From the NCBI GenBank assembly GCA_032629725.1, contig JAFEVB010000002.1, positions 3,782,001 to 3,846,000 of the forward strand: a DNA stretch of 64,000 nt. The letters run 5' to 3'. This DNA comes from Gremmenia infestans (Eukaryota; Ascomycota; Leotiomycetes; Helotiales; Hamatocanthoscyphaceae). Within the stretch, counting starts at the first letter, position 1. Each line of letters starts with the position of its first letter. The translations under genes were made by a program, and so were the position numbers. A model generated the notes under the pieces. That model had not been told where the DNA came from. It made no database searches and saw only the letters and a program-made list of their open reading frames with translations. Positions 22,673 to 34,483 of the stretch are shown in pieces.

Positions 22673-23276
22673 ATGGCAAATTCTGGCATGCGGGGCTTGT
22701 ATAATAGTGATATTACAACCCTTCTTTTGCTGAAGGCACCTATTCTTGATGCCACATTCTTAAGAGCTAAGTCGGAGTTCTAGTAATCATCTCTGGAAAG
22801 GGGAGCATGACCAAGTGCTAAAATACCCGGTGTGTGGGCCGTTCATGAACTCAAGTGAGATAGTATGAAAATCACCGTACGTTAGATCTGCCAAGAGTTG
22901 TTCGGTAAAGCAAAGATTTTCCATGCAAGTCTTCTGAAAAAGCAGACCTTGAGAGAATAGAGCGCTTGTCACAAGTTTAAAGCAGTCAGCATTGCTTTCA
23001 ATTCTGCTTGTAAAACCATTCATTAATTTTGTCTATGAAAAAGAAGGGAAATTCCATGCAAGTCCTGCCCGCACAAATCAATCTCCTCTACTCCCCATCA
23101 ATCAACAAACTCCAATGCAAAATCCATTCTCCGGTATCTAATTAAGTAAGTAAAGTCTTGTGGGAAAAGAATATATCGTGACACAGCGCTAGTTGCAAGA
23201 ACCAAAAGAAATCGAAAGTCGTAGGTTCTATACATTATAGTACAAGATCCAAAGAAAAGGCGCTCGTCTAGCTTGT
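22673..23276. other. Intergenic region between convergent genes
   Basis: No gene seen; it should contain the 3' untranslated regions of PHS1 and the Myb-like gene. Confidence 0.5.
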
Positions 23277-25323
23277 TTACTGCTCCTCCTCTGCAGTTAC
23301 GATCTTCTCGGTGTCCTTCTCGGCCTCGGCCTGCTAATTGTGGTCAGCGTTAAAGTCGACTCAGAGTGGAGACACATACCGGTCGATTCGATTCAGCCGG
23401 TCCCATCGGTTCAGCTCGAGCTGGCCCTGGTCCTCGAGCACCAGGAGTAATGTGAGAGGTTCGAGGAGTAGCTGGGTCCGGGCCAGCATTGCGCAAGGTA
23501 CGTGGACTAGCTTGCTCCGATCTTACAGTACTGGAAGCAGCGCTTCGAGCTCTGCGGATGCTCGGTTGGATAGGAGCCAGGCTTCGGGATGCTTGCGAGG
23601 AACGGGGCGGGAGTGGGAGGTTCTGCGAGATGCTAGGTGGCCCCACGTATCTTCGACGGGAAGAAGTGGTGGAAGATGAGGGGCGGTTCGCATGGTTTTG
23701 AGCTCTATCGCTGTAGCTGAATCTTTGATCGCTTGGTCTTTGATTGACGGCGGCGAAACCTCCTTGCTCTGCGGTACGTTCCCTGTTATTAGCATATGGA
23801 CGGTGGTTGGCGTGCTCTGGTGACAGATAGGTACCCCTTTCCGAAACTTGGAATTTGTTCATGCTAGCATATGGGTTGGCGTTCTCGGATGACAAATAGG
23901 ACCCCCCGTCCGAAAGTTGGAATCTACCCATGCCTGGATAATTGCCGCTGAATTCCCTGGATCCGCGGTAAGGGGTGGTCGGTCCATATGAGCTTTTCGA
24001 GCTCGCCTGTCCATCTTTCAAGCGCTGCTTCTTCTCGGCGCGTTCTGGAGGAAGGTCAAAGGCAGATGCGCTGATACCTTTACGGTACATCGACGAAGAG
24101 CTCCCGGCGTGTCGGCCTGGATCACGGTCCCTACTGGAGTAATGATAACCTTGCTCGGTGCGGTGCTCGCGTCGTGCTTGACGAGGTTCATCGTGTCTAG
24201 ATCTCGCTCCTTGGTTGGCGTAATAGCCTGATGAGGAAGCATATCGATCTCTCGACTGATATGAACTACGGTCATCCTCATCCTCATCGTCAGAGTCAAT
24301 CATTATAAACCCATTTCTCTCCTCATATCTCGCCTTGCCAACTGGGATGGGTTTGTTGGTTTGACGGCCTTTAGGGCGAGGGTTTTTGCTTTGCATGGAA
24401 CCTAACCGATCACCTATAGTTACGGCCGAAGTTTCGTAGTCGTCATCGCTTTCCCTCGGATGGACATTCCTGGGAAGAATCTGGCGCTTTCGGGGCACAA
24501 ACTCCACATCTTTAACATCCTTTATGGTGGGGTTTTGAGAACGGAAGTCACGCTTCTTTGAAGTTTCCTTGACTTCCTTCTTCCTTTTACCCTTCAGGAG
24601 CTGCGCAGCGTCATATGCTACCTCAAATGCCAGGCCAGGAATGTCGTTCTTATCATCCATAAAGTCATCTTTGCCGAGCAGCAGGGAATCGTCATTCCGC
24701 AGCCGTCGCTCCGCGTGCCTGCCTTTGGCAGCTCCAGGAGCATCAGGGTTCGGAGTAAGAGGGGAAGTGCTGGATCGAGCAGTAGGCAGACTTTGTAATT
24801 GAGAGGATGTGTTTTCCTCCACCTTTATTTCATCATCGGTATCTTCAACAAATAGCGCAGGTCTCCCTGCCTTTGAGACAGATCCAGATGTTTCCTTCAT
24901 GAGAGACTGCCGGATTAGAGGGAGGACAGGTGAGGGTGTACGTTCTGGCGAGTCCTCATATCCATCTCCATCGTCCTCGGAATATCCATCATCAAAATTC
25001 TGGCGTCTCGCAGACTGGGAGTGTGACATATTCCGAGTACCAATTCGGGCGCGTTGTTGATGTTTTGAGATAGTCATGGTGTCTGCTTCTCCTCTTTGCT
25101 GGGCGCGGCAGCCAACTTTCTGGTAATAGTGTTGGAACAAGGATGTCTTGGTGTATATGCGATCACCTCCCTTCTTGTCCATTACTCTTTGCATTATAGG
25201 CACAAGCTCTTCCCAGTCCAACCTCTCTCCACTATCATTGTCTGGGAGAGCATAGCGAGAGCGAGGAAGAATCTCGTCCAGGAAGACCTGTTTCTCATCG
25301 GGAGTCCAGAATTTAGCACCCAT
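23277..25323 (-). CDS. Myb/SANT-like domain protein with long disordered tail, 665 aa
   Basis: Main exon 25323-23380 and a short last exon 23330-23277; together 665 residues. The open frame begins further upstream at 25551, but I start at MGAKFWTPDEK because this opens the domain. Residues 4-70 (FWTPDEKQVFLDEILPRSRY, then RLDWEELVPIMQRVM and YTKTSLFQHYYQK) resemble the fungal Myb/SANT-like DNA-binding motif with its spaced tryptophans. Everything after residue about 90 is low-complexity: acidic EDDGDGYED, DSDDEDEDD, Ser/Arg/Tyr-rich stretches and two near-copies of a SxxxYLSxENANxYA segment around 500-530. A nuclear regulator is likely; the target is unknown. The intron ends in a tandem acceptor TTAGCAG, so a form with one extra Gln (start of exon 2 at 23333) is possible. 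Confidence 0.85.
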
Positions 25324-26575
25324 CTTTGCTTGTCGAATACCTTCAAGTGTAGTTGCGTACGAAATAGGTGCTTGTATTTGTTGTTGTGGTGGTTCTGTGT
25401 GTTCGAGGGCCTTCTTGCTTAAGCCAAGCAGAATCGCAACGGCCAAAAACCTTCTACAGGTGAATCTTACTTGGAGGAGCCGCTGTGGTCTGTGAATCAC
25501 AGACCATCTAGATTGCCTGGAAATATCGTCAGTGAATGTGTCAATGAACATTACTACTCAGAAGAGATTTTCTAGCGTTATAACAAAAGCGAACTGAGCC
25601 AGCGATGATAGACTGCTGTCTCCACCTCTGCCCAGCTTATAAAATATATAAGAGCCTTTTCTCGAGTTTATAATGCTCAAAGGCCACCGAGCATTTACGA
25701 GGAGTAGGAATCAGCTAAAGAGAAAAATACACATACCTGGGTAGGCAAAGTCGAATAAAAGCCCCCCCCCCAGTACGCTCTAGAGGAGTTGTATAGCCCA
25801 GCCCACGAGGGTAGGTTGATGTTATTGACGTATATTTTGCTTGATTGGGCGGATGATTCCAGAACGAAGAAGGGAGTAGATGTTCAAGAAGAAAAAAATG
25901 CGCGGGAGGGATGTTGAGAAGATTACCGGAGGAAAAAGTTTCTTGCTAGGTCGGTGGCTTTGATTGGAGGTTGTTGAAGGCGGAGAGAGGCTCTTTTATC
26001 GTCGGTGCTTGCTGTTGCGCAGGAAAAACTTGCCGGCATTCACCGTGACTCGCCCTGGTCTCGACAGTAATATAAAGGTTGGATTGTTGGAAATGAGAAA
26101 GGAGGGTCACTAGAAGATGCGTCGATTGCGGAGTTGACTCGTACCGACAGCGCTGTATTGAAGATATGATGGTGAGAATGATTTTTCTGCAATTTGGAGG
26201 TGGTACTATAGAAAGATTAATTGGAATATGTCAGTCATCGCTATCTACCTTACCTTCCTATGCGGTTCTCTGAATCATCAGTATGGTGAATAATATGGTG
26301 GCATTTGGTTTGTGCGAGAAGTATAATGCGCCACAGTTGTAGAACGAAGGGGGCAACACAGAAAACATATTGTTGTTCCCTTGGTTAATTTCATGTAGCT
26401 TTCTCATTCAACAAGCCCTTGAAATAATGATCGTGAATTCATTCGTTCCATACACCGGAACCCCTAGATCTTTTGGCCTTGAAGAAGTTGCAGGATGGAC
26501 CTTTCCACTACAGAGGTGGGGGCTTATGAAGATTTATAGAATCATCACCAGATGCAGATCGGGGGACAACGATGG
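25324..26575. other. Intergenic region upstream of the Myb-like gene
   Basis: No supported gene. The open frame of the Myb-like gene extends to 25551, so an alternative N-terminus or an upstream exon in 25324-25600 is possible. The rest shows nothing recognisable. Confidence 0.5.
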
Positions 26576-27629
26576 CTACATTGTTTTCATTATTTCGTTG
26601 ACAGTCTTGGCAGCAAGTCTCTTTCTCTCTGCTTCTGGCAAATCGGCACCCATATCTACCTCTGTTAGCTAAATATCGGTTGATATCGTGCATGACTTAC
26701 CTCTCACTGCCTGTAACTTCAGCATCATAGCTTGCATCTTTTCTACCTCATTATCATCCTCACCTTCTTCATCTCCCCCGGAGCCCTCACCCAGGCCACC
26801 ACCATAGATAGCACGCTTCATTCCAGCCATCTTATCCGCCATCTCTGTAGGATCTATCCCAAACCCCATACTTCCCACGTCCCCATCATCCTCTCCTTCG
26901 TCGAGATCACCAAGATCAATAACAGGATCAAGCTCATCTGCACCTTCCCAATCATTCGTCTCCAGCGCCTCCTTCAGCCTCTCAAGTCCCATCGGCTCTG
27001 CGCAAGTCAGCTTCAATGACCGACCCCCTTTCCAAGTCCAACTTTGATTAACACATACCAGAAAACTCATTTTTGCCCTTACTCTCAAAATCCACAAACT
27101 CGAACCCGTGATCTTGACACAGCTCCTCCCACTCCTCAAAGCTCTTCTCCAGAAACGGCGTCGTAGACTGCGGCATCGCCACAGCCAAGCACGCGCCATC
27201 CCACGCATACCCACAACCTTCCTTCACAACCTCAGCCACATGTTGCAGCAGCTCTTTAATGCCCCTGAGCGAGGACTCATCTACAGGTTTCCGAAAACAC
27301 ACCACGAACGCTCCCAGTACCGTGAGCACTTCCCTTGCCTCTGGGGCGAGGAACTCAGCTGACCATGTTTGGGGGTTGGAGACTTCGTCGAGCCAGATGG
27401 GGATGTTGGCTGTGTAGTAGTTTGTTTTGGTCGGCCAGTTATGCGTTGTGCCTGCTATTGAGTCTGTTGGGAGAGAGGGCACGGTTCCGGTGAGACCTAG
27501 GTGGGGTTGGATGTGAGATTGGAGGGTTATGATGTGAATGTATGGGGAATCATTACCTTTTACTAGTTCGAGGAGGCCGGAATCGGGTGGGCTTATGGCG
27601 AGGATACGGCGGGGGTGTGAGATTTCCAT
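26576..27629 (-). CDS. AAGAB / Irc6-type adaptin-binding chaperone, 297 aa
   Basis: Four exons: 27629-27557, 27496-27059, 26997-26701 and 26661-26576. The joins are in phase and give 297 residues. The N-terminus RRILAISPPDSGLLELVKGLTGT is a degenerate P-loop of a Rab-like pseudo-GTPase fold. HNWPTKTNYYTANIPIWLDE and AFVVCFRKPVDESS follow, then YAWDGACLAVAMPQS and FEEWEELCQDHGFEFVDFE, both strongly typical of this family. The C-terminus holds ERLKEALETNDW, an acidic linker and LPEAERKRLAAKTVNEIMKTM in the last exon. Family members (human p34, yeast Irc6) bind alpha and gamma adaptins and help assemble AP-1/AP-2 clathrin adaptors. The first intron is a multiple of three, so reading through it would insert 20 residues without a stop; splicing is supported by the conserved join. 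Confidence 0.92.
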
Positions 27630-28001
27630 GCTTTCTATTTCTTGGCTTGGGTTGTAGTTCGAAAAGCGAGGCTGACGGGAGGGGTTGGCTATCGAAGGTG
27701 GTCATGGGATACACGTGACGAGGCTGATTCCCTGGCAAATACGGTACAACTTCAGGTCGGAATTAAGGTAAGATCGATGACCAAGATATCAATATATAGC
27801 TAGACAGATGTGCAATAGCGAATTTGTCACAGCAAGAGAATTCGATGGCATTGGGAGAAACTCTAGATCCTGGATTTGGCACACATTCTCAAAGTAGGTA
27901 GACCCATAATCTAGCCAGAATACGCTCGACTTTTCCTATAACGCCATATCAAAAGCACCCATGCCTCTATAAAGCTTCATCCATTCTTGGTATCACGTCC
28001 T
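27630..28001. other. Intergenic region, SmD3 3' end to AAGAB start
   Basis: A 372-bp stretch between two genes on the minus strand. It holds the SmD3 3' region and the AAGAB promoter. No element is recognised. Confidence 0.5.
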
Positions 28002-28640
28002 TCAACCCCTTGGTGCTCCTCGCCCACTAGCTCTTGCTCTGCTGACCGTAGCTCTTCCTCTTGCCAATCCAACACCTCTACCCTTTACGCCTCGGCTCCT
28101 GAACATAGGTGCATTTCTGTAAGAGCAAAAGTTAGTTAGTTGTTAGCCTTTTCTGGCTATAATCTATGGTACATTTATCCGCTTAGGGATTGAGAGGAAA
28201 TTTGGGGACTGACCGAAGCATATCGGGGACGATGAAGAATCGAACGTGCGAGCCGCGAATATAGACCTGGTCGAGATGGCTGACACGTCCGTCGCGCGCA
28301 GTAACCGTAATGTCTTTCAATTGGACGTTCATGTTGTCCTCAGCTATGATTCGTGCCACGTCAGCGCCTCTGTTCACATTTGTAAATCCTGAGAAGAACG
28401 TATTGTGGAATATGGATAGACGAACCTTCGAGGAGCTTGCCGCGATACACCTGACCGGAGGTGATCTCGAGGGTGACAACATGGCCCTGTGCAAGAATAA
28501 GAATTAGCCATAGCTCATGCTGGTACTTCTTGGGGATCAAAGGAGGGCGGGGCAGGGTGAAGGAGGAGGGGTTGGAAGGAATCAATACTGACTTGCGCCT
28601 CGTTCAGCAACTTGATGGGGATGCCAATAGTACTCGTCAT
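28002..28640 (-). CDS. SMD3: Small nuclear ribonucleoprotein SmD3, 117 aa
   Basis: Four exons: 28640-28593, 28486-28426, 28343-28214 and 28116-28002, giving 117 residues. Exon 1 encodes MTSTIGIPIKLLNEAQ; the next GHVVTLEITSGQVYRGKLLE, the Sm1 motif; exon 3 AEDNMNVQLKDITVTARDGR and DQVYIRGSHVRFFIVPDML, the Sm2 motif with the IRGS signature; the last exon RNAPMFR and an Arg/Gly-rich tail (KGRGVGLARGRA, ending GRGAPRG), a usual target of symmetric arginine methylation. SmD3 is one of seven Sm proteins forming the ring on U1, U2, U4 and U5 snRNAs. Four exons for such a short protein is dense, but all introns have normal ends. It is divergent from GEP4 across a 255-bp gap. Confidence 0.96.
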
Positions 28641-28895
28641 TGTGTCGCCTTTGAATAATTCTGGACCTGCTGAAGTCTACAGTCGGAGGCAGGTAATAAT
28701 GTCGGTGTGAGGTTGAGGTTGAGGTGGGGGTGGAGTCCGTTGCAGTGCGCAGGCAAGGCAAAGCTCGAAAAGTCGCGCTAGGATTTTTGAAGCTCTTCGG
28801 CTACTGCACTAGCTTCAATAGGAAATCCATCACCAAGCCAAGCTTCACTTCAGTCCCCAACTTCCTCACCATATCATATCTTCAAAGCAAAATCA
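28641..28895. promoter_or_regulatory. Shared divergent promoter of SMD3 and GEP4
   Basis: Only 255 bp separate the start codons of two housekeeping genes transcribed away from each other, so both promoters and leaders must lie here. The centre has G/T-rich repeats of GTTGAGGTTGAGGT type at about 28710-28725. No TATA box is seen. Confidence 0.7.
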
Positions 28896-29774
28896 ATGGA
28901 TATGAGCGCTTTTAATGTTTCAGCTACGTTAAATGTCTTCCGCCTCATAGCAAGACCGACGCTATGCTTGCCACATGCTACCGTCTCGACTTTCGCCCAG
29001 CTCCCTATACCACTCAATCAAGCCTTCGGAAAGTACAAGAAACTCGATATTAGGGCCGTCGTGCTGGATAAAGATAACTGCTTTGCCTATCCTCATTCAA
29101 ACGAAGTGCACAAGCCATATCAGGTGAGCTATCTCTTTTTCAATATAACCTCAAGCTAACGTGGCCTGCAATTGCAAGCTTGCAACATGCGCGTTTTCGT
29201 CTGGCTTGAACAATATTTCCAATGTTACACATGACATTTAATATTTCAGTTATCTTCAATGAAGCCCCTGTAACATCTCTAACTCCATCCAGGACCATTT
29301 CCAGCGCTTGAAAGAAGCATATCCCGGCCGCCGCCTTCTGATAGTCTCCAACACAGCAGGCGCATCATCCGTCGACCCGGACCTCAATATTGCCGCAGAA
29401 GTCGAGAAGTCTACAGGAGTGCCTGTGCTTCCGCACAGTACCAAGAAGCCAGGATGCGGACCCGAGATCATGGAGTATTTTCGAAAGTATCCCGAGACTG
29501 GTGTCACGAGACCAGAGCACATCGCAGTAGTCGGCGATCGACTGACTACTGATGTGATGCTGGCGAATATTATGGGCAGCTATGCTGTTTGGGTCAAAGA
29601 TGGCGTTGTGTCTTCGGAACAAGCAAGTATTGTGAGTTTCCGTCTCTGGCGACTGGTCATGTAGAATCTACTAAGTATCTCCAATAGTTTGCACGCATGG
29701 AGCAAAGATTTGCAGCATTCTTGCAGAAAAGGGGGTATGAAGCCCCGGAACCTACGAGTCAGTTTGAGAGATAA
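28896..29774 (+). CDS. GEP4: Mitochondrial phosphatidylglycerophosphatase, GEP4 family, 217 aa
   Basis: Three exons: 28896-29123, 29293-29631 and 29688-29774, giving 217 residues. The HAD-family nucleophile motif reads VVLD58KD60NCFAYP; the second and third motifs appear as LLIVSNTAG, STKKPGCG and VVGDRLTTDVMLAN, in the order and spacing of the HAD IIIA phosphatases. The N-terminal 45 residues are Ser/Ala/Arg-containing without acidic residues after the first two, consistent with mitochondrial import. GEP4 dephosphorylates phosphatidylglycerol phosphate in the mitochondrial matrix, the step before cardiolipin synthase. ATG at 28902 (MSAFN) is an equally possible start. The 169-nt first intron is on the long side for this window, but the joined sequence KPYQ-DHFQRLKEAYPG matches the family. 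Confidence 0.95.
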
Positions 29775-32700
29775 TCTTGATATGAGTTTACTCCCATCTT
29801 GATCACGTGTTGCGGGCAGAATCATAAGTGGACACAACTCAATGTCCCCTGAATATTTCAAGCGTCAGTTCGTCTGATTTTTTCGGGACATCCCTTGTTA
29901 GCGTCCTCCCGGAACGTGGGATGGATGCCCAATCTATATGATGTGCATAGGCGGCGAAAGTTTCGCGTGCAGAGACGCAATTTCGCGTACAGTACGGGTC
30001 CTTCCAGAATGTGTGACGCCTGGGGGTACGAGACCGGAACCCCTGAAGCTCGTGGGTGAAGAATTACTGGCCTGGGTAAGAGCATGAAAGGTCACAATCG
30101 GGTGGCTTGAGAAGGATATATTCAGATTCTACAAAGCGACGTCGGTACATTTTGCCTAATGTAGTCAATGGGAATGAATAAATCCGAGATACACAACGTA
30201 TTTGCTAGCCATTGGAAACCTTGCCAAACTCGCCGCGCAAAAGTTGAGGTCAAGCTGTTCTTGTAAGTCGCCGAAACCTGTTAGACCCAAAGATTGAACA
30301 AATAAATGGTTTATTTATTCAAAAGGGGTGTAAATCACATCAAGAACTTGGAATCTACATGGGTCAAACCCTCTCTCCTCATCAGTGCGTTTCTTTCAGG
30401 AATATCCTCTGATCAAAGCTTGTAAGTTATCACAAGTACGAGTTTCAAAGCCAAAATGAACCACGTGCAACTTATACTTTTCATTCTTGGCATTTCTCCT
30501 CCATGGTAAGTTCTCAACTCTTTTCCATGTTCTCGTAGGATCGCAAACCCCGCTTTCTTCGTTCATTAATTCCCATTTTCCTAATCTTGCTTCGTCTTGT
30601 GGCCTCGAGGAGGACGCGTAGTTCAGTCAAGAGGGTGCTCCAACCACGCCCGTTTCTTAGTTGATGTTTATAATTGCCTTGATGAGAAGCTCTCCAGATC
30701 GCTTTACAGCCAGACTGTAAAGAGTGATTCGAGCGAGATCGGTTACTACTTTCCAATGCTTTGGTGAGAGAACAATATTAGGGTTAGCTGTATACCTTAT
30801 ACAGTGCCGTATTACCTAGAGGCACGACTCCATGAGTCAACGAGGGCTTCTGGGACGAAGAGCTAGTAGGGTAGCAAGAAGTTACCGAGGTTCATGAGAC
30901 ACTGATGTTGTACCCGAAGAAGCCTGGGAAGATAATGGTGAGAAAAAAGTTGGAATGGCTATCACGAACGCTGGTATATGAGCGGCGTACTTCCCGTATT
31001 CTCAATCATGCGCCATGGCGTATGGGCCTAATATGTATAGACGTGACGGTACTTTGCATCAGAAGTAAATTTTCAAGAAGCAAAACGATGCGGAAGACGC
31101 GCGATGTGGGAACGCAACGAGACGTCGAGATCCATGTTGAAGGGCTCGATAGATCAAGAAAGAGAGGTTCCAAGATGAAGCAACTCGGTGGAGTATACTC
31201 GCGATGAAGCGTCAAGTGGATGCACTCCAGTCAGGCGGATGCAGTGGCCCGCTGGTTTCAAAATATGGAAACCTTCAGACAGCGCTAGGGAACTTTCTTG
31301 GTAATGGACATCAGGCGAAACAAAATACGCATTTGGTACAATACCGAAAGAGGAAATGCATAATAATAGCGGAGATATTTTCCACGAGCCACTACTACTG
31401 CATCGGACAAAGATGCATGAATAGCCATAGATCGGCCTCTTGCAACTTCTATATCTGTGGGGAATTTCATGCTGGCTTTACTCTTTTCAGTACATCGTTG
31501 CCGAAGCTGGCGATGTGTGCGACTCGCGCAGGAAGGAATATCAAACGCCTATGCTCCGAGTCTGGAGATACAGGGCCTTAGCAGTTGAAGTGCAACTTTC
31601 CACTTAAACCAGGATATGACTAGGATAAAGGAGGGTTTCTATTGGCTGAACAAGCCCCTGGACAGATCATTTATGCCTTATTTGGGGATCAAACTGCTAA
31701 AAACCCCCCACTTTCTACTAGAAAAAGGGTGTTTCCGACAGCAGGAATCCATGTAAGCCCTGTGAAAGCATATTTTGTGAAAAGTTGCAGTTCATCTGCT
31801 AAGGCCCTGTACAAATGCACTGGGTGCCTCCCCGATGGAGTCATGGGACTCGGAGAGATGCTGCGGGTTTCCGATGCTTTAATGATTGTCGATGGTATTT
31901 GGCAGGTTCTCTTGGGACGTAGACACGGCATTGCATGCTGCGCAGAAGTATCGAGTCGTGGATACCTCAAGTAGGGCATAAATAGCATTCAGCTTGCGGA
32001 CTGTGTGACATAGGGGTGAAAAGGGGCTCTTTTTTAGCCTCCACTGGGCGGTATCGACCTTGGCCTGGAATCGTGACACCACATGGCTGCATGGACTTGT
32101 TGCGAACTTGCGAGAGCGGCGTCTTTTCTGAGGTCGAGCATGAGGATTTCATGGCACAGGGGTTGATTTACCCGTGCGCCTTTCATTCTTTCATAGGGCA
32201 GACGAATCCCCTGTCCCGACTTCAAGGACCAGGGTTCATGAGTGGGTATTCGAAACAGGGCGCAACGCAACAAATGCCTCCGAAAACTTTCCTTTTGGGA
32301 GATGCTTCTTTTTCGGCCGAGACAGATGGTTTTGAGTCTCTGCTTGTTTGGAAAAGAGTGGTACTGTACGCGCAGGTTCTGATCGACGGTGTTCTCTTCC
32401 GACCTTCGAGGAGGTCACGAATGACTTTTACCCCTTTTTTTTTCTGGGCCCATGATGTGTTATCGCAAGCTGCCTTGAAGACGTTCCTGGAGCTAAGCTA
32501 GATGTAGTGTGATGCATCTCGTCCGGCCAAACACAAGTGTCTTACGGCTCGGCGAGTGTGAGAACTGATGCAGGTACGAGGGGCAGAAGCGCGGGAGCAC
32601 CTTCTTTGATGGTGTGCTGCATCGGCGAGCACCAGGAGGGGAGGGTCTTGAATAGGGTAAAAAAGGACCTACAGTACCAGCAGCATATGACATTAGATAG

Positions 32701-33741
32701 ATTTACGCCGCCGGGCCATCCATCCATATGGAGGCATCGCGTTCAATCGTTGACGCGATGCTGCTGGCCGCTGCTGATCTATTTTGGACTCGGCAGAAGG
32801 TTTATGCTTTGGCTAGGGTCTCATTATAGGCGCGTTTCATTGGCCGCTGAAACTTGCGCAACAAGAGGCATCAATCATCGTCACCGGATCTTTGTTCTGT
32901 CACCGGTAGCTGTGGGCAAGAGAGAGAGGCAGACAGGCTGACAGGCTGACAGGCTGACAGAGAGCAAAGGGTTGGGAGGGAATAGATGGTGCGCTTAGGG
33001 AGACCCGTCTAAAACAAAACCAGGTGTATGGGCCGGCTGGTTGCATCTGCGACTGTGCAACAAGAGTCAGTGTTGAAGAATACAGAGTGAGTACTGACTG
33101 TAACATGCACGAAGTCAGAAGATGGAATTGATTGGTCGAGAAGTGCTTCAAAATGGCAGTCGTCTGTTCGACTCCTCCAGAATCCAGGCGGTTGAATTGG
33201 TAGCCCAGCCGCCATCAAATTGACGATTGGGGGGTTGCGGTGCGGCGGTCGGTGTCGGTCCCATGCCATGTCTGGTTAAGCAATGAGCATGCACCCACCG
33301 AGCTTACGCGCGAGGTCTCCCTCCCCCCCCCCTTTTTCTTTTCTTGACCGCGACTTCTACAGTCAGCATAACAATGGTGGGATATACTTGGTAAATAATA
33401 CGATAGCTACCGTATGATAGGGCAATTGTTACAGTACCGTGCCTACTGCGCTTGGAAGGTGGAGACATCAGGTAGCTGCTTCGCTGTCGCCGCAGCCCAG
33501 ATCCTTCGTTCTGTTCATCCAGAAGATAGATGTCAATAGGCAGTTCTATACGGAGGTATTATACGTACGTAGCTTGGCTTGGCTACCTTATGCTGGAGTT
33601 TTGCGAGTCCGAGGTCAGAATAATAGGAGTGGTATAGGTATGGCCTTACGGATTTAATAAACGTACTGATTGATATCTACGATTGATTTGTCCTTCAACT
33701 CTACACTCCAAGAATCCAAAAGTCCAAGTTCATGAGTCTAT
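29775..33741. other. 4-kb gene-poor stretch upstream of the homeobox gene
   Basis: No gene can be supported on either strand. The longest open frame (about 161 codons, 32016-32501 plus) has no recognisable domain and unfavourable composition. A tandem repeat is listed separately. An inverted repeat-like GCGAAAGTTTCGCG occurs near 29957, and the region 33320-33345 is a C/T run. It may carry distal control sequence or noncoding RNA of the homeobox gene; that is inference from position. Confidence 0.45.
32932..32960. repeat. GACAGGCT octamer repeat
   Basis: About three and a half perfect copies of an eight-base unit, following a GAGAGAG run. Looks like a simple microsatellite. Confidence 0.9.
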
Positions 33742-34483
33742 GTGTACCCTCCCCGTAAGCCTCTCACCGATCGTCCCCCCTCCTCGCCAAACGGAGCAAT
33801 TCTGAGGTTCCTCGTCCGTATCCGTCCTCGTCTCGCCCCCCTCACAGACCTCATAGTGCTCCTCTCTCTCACACCACCAAAATCAGCATCCTAGACCACG
33901 CTAGTCGCCCATCTAGGCTTAGCGGCCTCTTCCTTCCCACTCACCCACTCCACCTGCACTTGACTGCCCATCGCCCACGTCTCGCTTCTGACCTTTCCTT
34001 TCCCCTTCTCTTCCATCTATCTCTGCCTCATCCGAGTCACCGTCGCCATCTTGTGATATTTTTCTCCCCGTCGCTCCTTTTCTTTCTTGTTCCCTTTCGG
34101 TTCAGTCGTCACTCCTTCCGGCGAACCCATACACTCCTTAGGAACACAGTCTTTTCGACAACTTCACACTCCTTGAATCCAACTTGCCGTTTTTGTCCCG
34201 AATCTTCGAGTCCAGAGCCTACTTCAAACCCAATACCTTTCTATTTCCTGCCAGCTACAGTGAAGCATTTACACCACACTTACACCATAACTTCTGATTC
34301 TCGACTTTTCGACTTTTCGATCCGACTTACTCGGTCCCACAACGCATTCGCGGCTATTCACCCTCCTTCCACTATTCTCGATACGATCAACGGCAGGGCA
34401 ACTACGCTATTTAGAAGCTTAGAAGTATATATTGGGAGGAAACAGGCGCGCAAACCCGCCCGACTACGGTCTAATCCCCCAAT
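33742..34483 (+). promoter_or_regulatory. ATG-free pyrimidine-rich leader of the homeobox gene
   Basis: Between the last upstream ATG (about 33739) and the start codon at 34484 there is no ATG for 742 nt. The strand is strongly C/T-rich. Lack of upstream ATGs over this length is best explained as a long transcribed 5' leader kept free of false starts. One other frame is open across 33960-34604, but it has no ATG before the true start and no domain. Transcription itself is not shown by the sequence. Confidence 0.55.

Noticed and set aside
32016..32501. 161-codon open frame in the gene-poor block
   Set aside because: No family resemblance, no splice-linked continuation and several overlapping frames of similar quality on both strands.
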